From the NCBI RefSeq assembly GCF_000374145.1, contig NZ_KB893665.1, forward strand, positions 24,920 to 88,919: a DNA stretch of 64,000 bases. Direction: 5' to 3'. This document shows positions 57,640-64,000 of this stretch, one piece after another. The notes beneath the pieces are model-generated. The model had not been told where the DNA came from, made no database searches, and saw only the letters and a program-made list of their open reading frames with translations. Numbering within the stretch: position 1 is the stretch's first letter; every line of letters starts with the position of its first letter. The DNA comes from Neomegalonema perideroedes DSM 15528. GTDB lineage: Bacteria > Pseudomonadota > Alphaproteobacteria > Rhodobacterales > Rhodobacteraceae. Position numbers and translations under genes: made by a program.

Positions 57640-57806
57640 GCGACGGGAGAGTCCGGACTCCGCGAGGGGATCCGGCGCCGAAGGAGCAACCGCCCCGGAA
57701 TCTCTCAGGTCCCCAAACCGTCGCCTTAAGACAACTCTGGAAAGAGGCGGACGCAGCCGCGATCCGCCCGCCGAAGGAGTAACGCTCTCAGGCGCAGGAA
57801 ACAGAG
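57640..57806 (+). promoter_or_regulatory. Tandem glycine riboswitch upstream of gcvT
   Basis: Two aptamers in series. Aptamer 1 (57640-57724) has P1 GCGACGG/CCGTCGC and the cores GGAGAG, CGCCGAAGGAGCAA and ATCTCTCAGG. Aptamer 2 (57735-57806) has P1 CTCTG/CAGAG and CCGCCGAAGGAGTAACGCTCTCAGG. These are the conserved glycine-riboswitch motifs with the usual short linker. A CTTAAG pair (57635 and 57725) extends helix 1. The switch is expected to turn on gcvTHP when glycine is abundant. Confidence 0.95.
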
Positions 57807-57891
57807 GGGGCGCGGATTCGTCCGACCGGAAGGAGCATAAGCTCCGGCCGCGCGGCGCCGCCGCCTCTGAAGCCATCCGCCGGAGACCGCC

Positions 57892-59007
57892 ATGAGCGCC
57901 CCCCTGCTGACCACGCCGCTGACCGAATTCCATCGCGCCCAAGGCGCGCGCATGGCCGGCTTCGCGGGCTACGACATGCCGATTCAATATCCGGCTGGGG
58001 TGCTCAAGGAGCATCTCGCCACGCGCGAGGGCGCCGGAATCTTCGACGTCTCGCATATGGGCCAGATCGCGATCCGCCCGCGTTCGGGCGGCGTGGAGAC
58101 GGTCCTCGCGGCGCTGGAGCGGGTCACGCCCGCCGACGCGCAAAGCCTCAAGCCGGGGCGCCAGCGTTACGGGCTTTTCACCAACCGCGACGCCGGAATC
58201 GAGGATGACTTCATGTTCGCCAATATGGGCGATCATGTGCTGCTGGTGGCCAACGCCGCCCGCAAAGACAATGACGAGGCGATCCTCAAGGCGGGGCTGG
58301 CGGATCTCTGCGTGGTGGAGGCGATCCCGGATCGCGCGCTGATCGCGCTGCAAGGCCCCAAGGCCGCCGAAATCCTCGCGGGCTTCTCGCCGGAAGCCGC
58401 CGGGATGAAGTTCATGGATTATCGGGTTCTGCCGCTCATGGGGGCGCAGGCTTGGGTTTCGCGCTCGGGCTACACCGGCGAGGATGGTTATGAGATCTCG
58501 CTGCCCGCCGCCCTCGCCGAGGCCTTCGCGGAGGCTCTGCTCGACAAAGGCGCGCATCTGGCGGGTCTGGGCGCGCGCGACAGCCTGAGGCTCGAAGCCG
58601 GGCTTTGCCTTTACGGCTCGGATCTCGATACGACCACCACCCCCGTCGAAGCGGCTCTGGAATGGGCCATCGGCAAAGCTCGGCGTCCGGACGGCGTTCG
58701 GGCGGGCGGCTATCCGGGCGCCGGGCGCGTCGCGGAGCAGATGGCCAAGGGCGCGAGCCGTCGCCGCGTCGGGCTCAAGCCTGAGGGCCGCGCGCCCATC
58801 CGGGCGGGCGTCAAGATCTTCGCCGAACAGGGCGAGGCCGGAATCGTGACCTCCGGCGGCTTCGGCCCCACGCTCGGCGGCCCCATGGCCATGGCCTATC
58901 TCAAGCCCGAGGCGCTGGAGCGCCCCCTCTTCGCCGAGCTTCGCGGCCAGCGTCAGCCTGTGGCGCTCGCCGAGCTTCCTTTCGTCCGCCAAGGCTACGC
59001 GCGCTGA
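57892..59007 (+). CDS. gcvT: Glycine cleavage system T protein (aminomethyltransferase)
   Basis: A 371-residue folate enzyme that takes the aminomethyl group from GcvH to form methylene-tetrahydrofolate and ammonia. Motifs include [41 protein letters not shown] and [18 protein letters not shown]. First gene of the gcvTHP operon, 85 bases downstream of the glycine riboswitch. GGAGACCGCC precedes ATG 57892. Confidence 0.96.
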   Translation: MSAPLLTTPLTEFHRAQGARMAGFAGYDMPIQYPAGVLKEHLATREGAGIFDVSHMGQIAIRPRSGGVETVLAALERVTPADAQSLKPGRQRYGLFTNRDAGIEDDFMFANMGDHVLLVANAARKDNDEAILKAGLADLCVVEAIPDRALIALQGPKAAEILAGFSPEAAGMKFMDYRVLPLMGAQAWVSRSGYTGEDGYEISLPAALAEAFAEALLDKGAHLAGLGARDSLRLEAGLCLYGSDLDTTTTPVEAALEWAIGKARRPDGVRAGGYPGAGRVAEQMAKGASRRRVGLKPEGRAPIRAGVKIFAEQGEAGIVTSGGFGPTLGGPMAMAYLKPEALERPLFAELRGQRQPVALAELPFVRQGYAR

Positions 59008-59038
59008 TCCGGCGCCTTCAGTTCCCAGGAGACCTCCC

Positions 59039-59401
59039 ATGCTGAAATTCACCGCCGATCACGAATGGATCCGCATCGAGGGCGATCTCGCCACGGTCGG
59101 GATCACCACGCACGCCCGCGACCAATTGGGCGACGTGGTTTACGTCGGCCTGCCCGAAGTGGGCGCGACGGTCGCGCAAGGCGACGCCATCTCCGTGGTG
59201 GAGTCGGTCAAGGCCGCCTCCGACGTCTATGCGCCGCTCTCCGGCGAGATCGTCGAGATCAACGAGGCTCTGAACGGCGCCCCCGAGCAGGTCAGCGCCG
59301 ATCCTCAGGGAGAAGGCTGGTTCTTCAAAATCCGCCTCAGCGAGCCCGCGCAGCTTGAAGCCCTTTTAGACGAAGCCGCCTATCAGGCGAGCGTCGGGTG
59401 A
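59039..59401 (+). CDS. gcvH: Glycine cleavage system H protein
   Basis: A 120-residue lipoyl carrier. The lipoylated lysine is in [15 protein letters not shown], and [23 protein letters not shown] is typical. It shuttles the aminomethyl intermediate between GcvP and GcvT. CAGGAGACCTCCC precedes ATG 59039. Confidence 0.96.
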   Translation: MLKFTADHEWIRIEGDLATVGITTHARDQLGDVVYVGLPEVGATVAQGDAISVVESVKAASDVYAPLSGEIVEINEALNGAPEQVSADPQGEGWFFKIRLSEPAQLEALLDEAAYQASVG

Positions 59402-59405
59402 TCTC

Positions 59406-62234
59406 ATGACCGAACAGAACGCTTTCGCCCGTCGCCATAACGGCCCGGACGCCTCTGAAACCGCCGCCATGCTGAAGGTCGTCGGCGCGCCGAGCCTCGA
59501 CGCCCTGATGGCCGAGACGGTTCCGGCCTCCATCCGCGTCAAGACGCCTTTGAATCTGCCCGCCGCCCTCACGGAGCATGAGGCGCTGGACGAGATCCGC
59601 GCTTTGGCGGCGCGGAATAAGCCGATGATCTCGCTGATCGGCCAAGGCTATCACGGGACGCTGACGCCGCCGGTGCTGCTGCGCAACGTCTTTGAGAATC
59701 CGGCTTGGTATACGTCCTATACGCCTTATCAGCCGGAGATTTCTCAGGGCCGTCTTGAGGCTTTGCTGAACTTCCAGACCATGATCGGCGAATTGACCGG
59801 GCTGGAGATCGCCAACGCCTCGCTGCTCGACGAGGCCACCGCCGCCGCCGAAGCCATGGCTCTGGCCAAGCGGGGGGCGAAGTCGAAAGCCAACGCCTTT
59901 TTCGTGGATTCCGACGTCCATCCGCAGACCCTCGCGGTGATCCGCACCCGCGCCGAGCCGCTCGGCTGGGAGGTGCTCGTGGGGGATCCGCTGAAGGATC
60001 TCGACGCCGCGAAAGTCTTCGGCGCCTTGATCCAATATCCGGGCTCCAGCGGCGCGCTCCGCGATCCGCGCCCGGCGGTGGAGGCTCTGCATAAGGCGGG
60101 CGCCTTTGCGATCTTCGCGGCCGATCCTCTGGCGCTGGTCCTGCTGACCTCGCCGGGCGATCTCGGCGCGGATGCGGCCGTGGGCTCGACCCAGCGTTTC
60201 GGCGTGCCCATGGGCTGGGGCGGACCTCACGCCGCCTATATGGCCACCCGTGACGCCCATAAGCGCATCATTCCGGGCCGCATCGTCGGCCTGTCGGTGG
60301 ATTCGCGCGGCGCTCCGGCGCTTCGTCTGGCCTTGCAGACCCGCGAGCAGCATATTCGCCGCGAAAAAGCGACCTCCAACGTCTGCACGGCTCAGGCGCT
60401 TCTGGCGATCATGGCCGGGCTTTACGCCGCTTGGCACGGCCCCGAGGGCCTGACCGCCATCGCGCGCCGGACCCACGCCCTGACCTTGCGTCTGGCGGAG
60501 GGCCTGAAGGCTCTGGGCTTCGCGCCGGAGGCGGACGCCTTCTTCGATACGCTCACCGTGCAGGCGGGCGATCAGGCCGCGCAGATCCTCGCAGCCGCGC
60601 GGGCCGAGGGGATCAATCTCCGCGATTCCGGCGGCGGCCGCATCGGGATCAACCTCGACGAAACGACGACGCCCGCTGTGGTCGAAGCCGTCTGGCGGGC
60701 CTTCGGCGGCTCGGAGGCTTTCGGCGCCGCGCCCAAGGCTTCGGCCATCCCCGAGGCTCTGCGCCGTCAGGACGCCCCGCTGAAACATCCCGTGTTCTCG
60801 CGCTATCGCAGCGAAACCGAGATGATGCGTTATCTGCGCAAGCTGGCGGATCGCGACCTCGCGCTGGACCGGACGATGATTCCGCTCGGCTCCTGCACGA
60901 TGAAGCTCAACGCCGCCGCCGAGATGACTCCGGTCTCATGGCCCGCCTTCGCCAATATGCATCCCTACGCCCCCGCCGATCAGGCGGAAGGCTATCGCGC
61001 CTTGGTGGACCAGCTTTCGGCGGCGCTCTGCGAGATCACCGGCTATGACGCCGTGTCGATGCAGCCCAATTCCGGCGCTCAGGGCGAATACGCCGGATTG
61101 CTGGCGATCCGCGGCTATCACGCCAGCCGGGGCGATGCGCATCGCAAGATCTGCCTGATTCCCGCTTCGGCCCATGGCACCAATCCGGCCTCGGCGCAGA
61201 TGGTGGGCTATGAGGTGGTGGTGGTCTCCTCCACGCCGGAGGGCGAGGTGGATATGGCCGATCTCGCCGCCAAGGCCGAGAAGCACGCCGCCGCCCTCGC
61301 GGCGATCATGATCACCTATCCCTCGACCCATGGCGTCTTCGAGGAGAACATCCGCCAGATCTGCGACATCGTGCATCAGCATGGCGGACAGGTCTATCTC
61401 GACGGCGCGAATATGAACGCTCAGGTCGGGCTTTCCCGGCCCGGCGATTACGGCTCGGACGTCTCGCATCTGAATTTGCATAAGACCTTCTGCATCCCCC
61501 ATGGCGGCGGAGGCCCCGGCATGGGCCCCATCGGCGTCAAGGCGCATCTGACGCCCTTCCTGCCGGGCGATCCGGCGACGGGCCAGGGCGGCGCGGTCTC
61601 GGCGGCGGCCTGCGGCTCGCCGTCGATCCTGCCGATCTCGTGGATGTATTGCCGGATGATGGGCCCCGACGGCCTGACCGAAGCGACGAAGCTGGCGATC
61701 CTCAACGCCAATTACATCGCGGCGCGTCTGGCTCCGCATTTCCCGGTGCTTTATTCGGGCGCCAAGGGCCGCGTGGCGCATGAATGCATCCTCGATCCGC
61801 GCGGGCTGAAGGAGACTGCGGGCGTCACGGTGGACGACATCGCCAAGCGCCTGATGGATTTCGGCTTCCACGCCCCGACCATGAGCTTTCCCGTCGCGGG
61901 GGCGCTGATGGTGGAGCCGACGGAATCCGAGGCCAAATCCGAGCTGGACCGCTTCTGCGCGGCCATGATCGCCATCCGCGAGGAGATCCGCGCGGTGGAG
62001 GACGGGCGTCTGCCCAAGGGCGATAATCCCTTAAGCCATGCGCCCCATTCCGCCGCCGATCTTCAGGAGGGCTGGAATCGCGCTTACTCCATCGCTCAGG
62101 GCTTTTTCCCGGCGGGAGTCTCGCCGCAGGATAAATATTGGCCCCCCGTCAATCGGGTGGACAACGCCCATGGCGACCGCAATCTGATCTGCTCCTGTCC
62201 TCCTTTGGAGGATTACGCGCAGGCGGCCGAATAA
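59406..62234 (+). CDS. gcvP: Glycine dehydrogenase (decarboxylating), P protein
   Basis: A 942-residue fused P protein (alpha and beta halves in one chain). The PLP lysine is in [25 protein letters not shown]-terminal [32 protein letters not shown] and [16 protein letters not shown] are family-typical. It decarboxylates glycine and loads the remaining group on GcvH. Length is normal (about 950). It starts five bases after gcvH; a strong hairpin follows its stop. Confidence 0.97.
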   Translation: MTEQNAFARRHNGPDASETAAMLKVVGAPSLDALMAETVPASIRVKTPLNLPAALTEHEALDEIRALAARNKPMISLIGQGYHGTLTPPVLLRNVFENPAWYTSYTPYQPEISQGRLEALLNFQTMIGELTGLEIANASLLDEATAAAEAMALAKRGAKSKANAFFVDSDVHPQTLAVIRTRAEPLGWEVLVGDPLKDLDAAKVFGALIQYPGSSGALRDPRPAVEALHKAGAFAIFAADPLALVLLTSPGDLGADAAVGSTQRFGVPMGWGGPHAAYMATRDAHKRIIPGRIVGLSVDSRGAPALRLALQTREQHIRREKATSNVCTAQALLAIMAGLYAAWHGPEGLTAIARRTHALTLRLAEGLKALGFAPEADAFFDTLTVQAGDQAAQILAAARAEGINLRDSGGGRIGINLDETTTPAVVEAVWRAFGGSEAFGAAPKASAIPEALRRQDAPLKHPVFSRYRSETEMMRYLRKLADRDLALDRTMIPLGSCTMKLNAAAEMTPVSWPAFANMHPYAPADQAEGYRALVDQLSAALCEITGYDAVSMQPNSGAQGEYAGLLAIRGYHASRGDAHRKICLIPASAHGTNPASAQMVGYEVVVVSSTPEGEVDMADLAAKAEKHAAALAAIMITYPSTHGVFEENIRQICDIVHQHGGQVYLDGANMNAQVGLSRPGDYGSDVSHLNLHKTFCIPHGGGGPGMGPIGVKAHLTPFLPGDPATGQGGAVSAAACGSPSILPISWMYCRMMGPDGLTEATKLAILNANYIAARLAPHFPVLYSGAKGRVAHECILDPRGLKETAGVTVDDIAKRLMDFGFHAPTMSFPVAGALMVEPTESEAKSELDRFCAAMIAIREEIRAVEDGRLPKGDNPLSHAPHSAADLQEGWNRAYSIAQGFFPAGVSPQDKYWPPVNRVDNAHGDRNLICSCPPLEDYAQAAE

Positions 62235-62248
62235 AAACAAAACCCCTC

Positions 62249-62277
62249 CGGCCCGCCTTCCCGCAAGGCGGGCCGGA
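62249..62277 (+). terminator. 12-bp hairpin after gcvP
   Basis: CCGGCCCGCCTT (62249-62260) pairs perfectly with AAGGCGGGCCGG (62266-62277), loop CCCGC, 15 bases after the gcvP stop. No T-run follows, so it may be a Rho-aided terminator or a transcript stabiliser separating gcv from repA. Confidence 0.65.
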
Positions 62278-62348
62278 AGCTTTGCGCGTGACCCTCGCCG
62301 AGGGCGCGGCTATCATCCGGCTCCCCGCCCTCTCCAGACAGGCGCGCC

Positions 62349-63446
62349 ATGGCCGGACCCAAACGCTTCGCGGACACCCAATTCGATCTCTTCGTCCCTT
62401 ACATCGCGGATATGCCGCTGCGGGATCAGATGGAGATGATGGAGCGTCCCTTCTTCTCGCTGGCGAAGCGCCGCCGTCAGAAGCCCATCGAATACGTCAG
62501 CCCGGACGGCTCGGTCTTCGTGAACGTCTTCCCGAACCAGGAATTCGGCATGGCGACCATCTGGGACGCCGACGTGCTGATCTGGGCGGCCTCCACCCTC
62601 TGCGAGATGAAGCGCAAGGGCCTGAACGACGTGCCGCGCACCATCCATTTCCAGCCCTATGATCTTTTGCAGACCATCTGCCGCCCGACGGGAGGCCGAC
62701 AATATATGCTGCTCCGCGAGGCTCTGGCGCGGCTTCAGGCGACGACCGTCGTGACCAACATCCGCGCCTCCAAGGGTAAGAAGCACCGGCAATTCAGCTG
62801 GATCGAAAGCTGGACCGACCTCATCGACGAAGCCAGCGGCCAGAGCAAGGGCATGAGCGTCACGCTGGCGGAATGGTTCTACGAGGGCGTGCTGATGGAA
62901 GGCGGCGTGCTCTCCATCGACCCGCTGTATTTCTCGATCACCGGAGGCCGCGAGCGCTGGCTCTATCGGGTGGCGCGCAAACATGCGGGCGGCGCCGGAG
63001 AGGAAGGCTTCGCCATTTCTCTGAATACGCTCTACGAGAAATCCGGCTCCGAGGGCGGCTTCCGGCGCTTTAAATTCGAGATGCTGAAGATCGTCCGCGA
63101 AAACGCCATCCCGCAAGTGGATCTGGCTCTGGAGGGCGCCGAGGCCAATCTTCTGGTCCGCATGACCCGCGCGGACGGCAAGGGCGCCGCTCAGATCGGC
63201 AAGAGCAAGGCCTCCTCCGGAGCCCCCCGGCCGCGCCCGCGCAAGGCCGCCGCGCAGGAGGAGGATCAAACCTTGGATGAAAAAACCAAGATATTGATTC
63301 AAAAAGATTTTCCTGAACTTGAACTCTCCAGCGTGCAAAAACGCTTCGATTTCTGGATCGAGCAGGATCCCAAGCGCGCGCCGCAGGATTACAATAAAGC
63401 CCTCTATGGCTTCGCCCGCAAACAGAGCGGCCGCCGCGAGGGCTGA
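62349..63446 (+). CDS. repA: Replication initiator protein A (RPA family)
   Basis: A 365-residue plasmid-type initiator. The N-terminal 250 residues follow the RPA pattern found on Rhodobacterales replicons: FDLFVPYIADMPLRDQMEMMERPFFSL, FGMATIWDADVLIWAAS, IHFQPYDLLQTI, LREALARLQATTV and LAEWFYEGVLM, consistent with paired winged helices that bind iterons. A basic, proline-rich linker (PRPRPRKAAAQE) joins a small C-terminal domain. Iterons and DnaA boxes follow directly, so it should start replication of this molecule. No parA/parB is in the window. Confidence 0.92.
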   Translation: MAGPKRFADTQFDLFVPYIADMPLRDQMEMMERPFFSLAKRRRQKPIEYVSPDGSVFVNVFPNQEFGMATIWDADVLIWAASTLCEMKRKGLNDVPRTIHFQPYDLLQTICRPTGGRQYMLLREALARLQATTVVTNIRASKGKKHRQFSWIESWTDLIDEASGQSKGMSVTLAEWFYEGVLMEGGVLSIDPLYFSITGGRERWLYRVARKHAGGAGEEGFAISLNTLYEKSGSEGGFRRFKFEMLKIVRENAIPQVDLALEGAEANLLVRMTRADGKGAAQIGKSKASSGAPRPRPRKAAAQEEDQTLDEKTKILIQKDFPELELSSVQKRFDFWIEQDPKRAPQDYNKALYGFARKQSGRREG

Positions 63447-63450
63447 CGGG

Positions 63451-63468
63451 CGTTCCCAATGTGCCGAC
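63451..63468 (-). repeat. Inverted iteron
   Basis: The minus strand reads GTCGGCACATTGGGAACG, the iteron in opposite orientation to the rest, 4 bases after the repA stop. An opposite-facing copy near the rep gene is where autoregulation often occurs, but here it lies at the 3' end. Confidence 0.8.
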
Positions 63469-63606
63469 GGCGGGCGCGGACGTCGCTCCCTCCCTCGCCT
63501 GAATTCTTAAGATCATATGACGCTTCGATGAATCCGGCCTGATTTCAGGCCGCAGAGGCGGATTTCCGTCCCCGTCCCCACGGGGACACGCCTTTCGCGC
63601 GCCGGA

Positions 63607-63794
63607 TTCGGCACATTGGGAACGCCTGAAGGCGTCCGGCGCCTCTCCGCGCCGATTTCAGGCCCGCCGATCCTTCGGCACATCAGGAACGCCGCGCCTC
63701 CGCCACGACCTTCGGCGCATCAGGAACGCTCCCGCGCCTCTCCTTATTCCTTCGGAGGGGCGGAATCCCGGAGGGCTTCGGCACATCAGGAACG
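63607..63794 (+). repeat. Direct iterons, first cluster (four copies)
   Basis: Eighteen-base units at 63607-63624 (TTCGGCACATTGGGAACG), 63674-63691 (TTCGGCACATCAGGAACG), 63711-63728 (one change, GCGCAT) and 63777-63794. Spacing between starts is 67, 37 and 66 bases, so the array is irregular rather than tandem. Confidence 0.9.
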
Positions 63795-63857
63795 CCTCGA
63801 CCCGGCCCGGAAGCCCTCCCAGAAACGCCGTAAAGCTCTGGCGGGCCGACCGGCGCC

Positions 63858-64000
63858 TTCGGCACATCAGGAACGCTTATCCACAGAGATCAGAAAGTTA
63901 TCCCCATGATTCACAGGAAACCGGCGATTCCGGGGGTTATCCACAGGCTGCGGAATCGGCTTCGGCACATTAGGAACGAACCCTCGGCACATTAGGAACG
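63858..64000 (+). repeat. Direct iterons, second cluster (three copies) around the DnaA boxes
   Basis: Units at 63858-63875 (CATCAGG form), 63961-63978 and 63983-64000 (CATTAGG form, the last starting CTCGG). The final copy ends exactly at the window edge. Confidence 0.9.
63877..63945 (+). promoter_or_regulatory. DnaA boxes
   Basis: Perfect TTATCCACA at 63877-63885 and 63937-63945, and a variant TTATCCCCA at 63898-63906, all in one orientation between iterons. They should recruit host DnaA alongside RepA. Confidence 0.88.

Larger units (their letters stand above)
63447..64000 (+). other. Replication origin (oriV) with iterons and DnaA boxes
   Basis: This 554-base non-coding stretch after repA holds seven direct and one inverted iteron and three DnaA-type boxes, and runs into the window edge with an iteron, so the array may continue. 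Two small hairpins (GGCCTGA/TCAGGCC at 63536-63551; GTCCCCGT/ACGGGGAC at 63568-63587) lie between repA and the direct iterons; they may terminate repA. Confidence 0.9.

Noticed and set aside
63607..64000. CRISPR array
   Set aside because: Repeats are 18 bases, irregularly spaced, in sequence variants, with DnaA boxes between and a RepA gene next door; these are iterons.

Overview
The window looks like part of a high-GC alphaproteobacterial replicon, most likely Rhodobacterales or a close relative. The reasons are the GC-rich coding, the close similarity of the uronate enzymes to the Agrobacterium pathway as I remember it, the RPA-type replication initiator next to an iteron origin at the right edge, and the gene styles (single-domain XylG, CysB-linked sulfate operon, several non-AUG starts). 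I see no transposases, integrases, phage genes, CRISPR arrays or partition genes. Because an iteron and DnaA-box origin sits beside metH, gcvTHP, hemF and holC, the molecule is best read as a chromid or large plasmid carrying housekeeping functions. That is an inference.

Left part (1-14.4 kb), uronic acid catabolism. A CUT1-type sugar ABC importer (two permeases, ATPase, binding protein cut by the window edge) lies divergent from an AraC regulator. It is followed by kduD, an alpha-ketoglutarate-semialdehyde dehydrogenase, uronate dehydrogenase (udh), a GntR regulator, galactarolactone isomerase (gli), galactarolactone cycloisomerase (gci), kdgD, kduI and kdgK. Together these encode the whole oxidative route from galacturonate or glucuronate to 2-oxoglutarate, and the kduI-kduD-kdgK arm for unsaturated uronates. 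A shared CATATGATG-like motif lies in the regulatory DNA between them.

Centre-left (14.4-25 kb), a self-contained selenocysteine island: selD, a formate dehydrogenase fdoGHI whose catalytic subunit has an in-frame UGA followed by a SECIS hairpin, fdhE, selA, selB and tRNA-Sec (selC). All dedicated genes needed to make and insert selenocysteine sit beside the selenoprotein that uses it.

Middle (25-39 kb): a periplasmic binding protein translationally coupled to a membrane GGDEF/EAL protein (a likely ligand-to-c-di-GMP module), an acyl-CoA ligase, a xylose ABC importer (xylFHG) with a divergent ROK regulator, a degenerate peptide deformylase homologue, a zinc alcohol dehydrogenase, an old-yellow-enzyme reductase and a FucU-type mutarotase.

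Right (39.5-64 kb): a sulfate/thiosulfate operon with two binding proteins ending in a cysB-like regulator; holC and hemF; an AGE-family sugar isomerase; metH; scoAB; an iron(III) ABC importer (fbpABC); a tandem glycine riboswitch controlling gcvTHP; then repA and an origin with eight iterons and three DnaA boxes.

Four copies of a roughly 102-bp palindromic intergenic element occur in the window. Three of them provide the TAG stop codons of the genes they touch.
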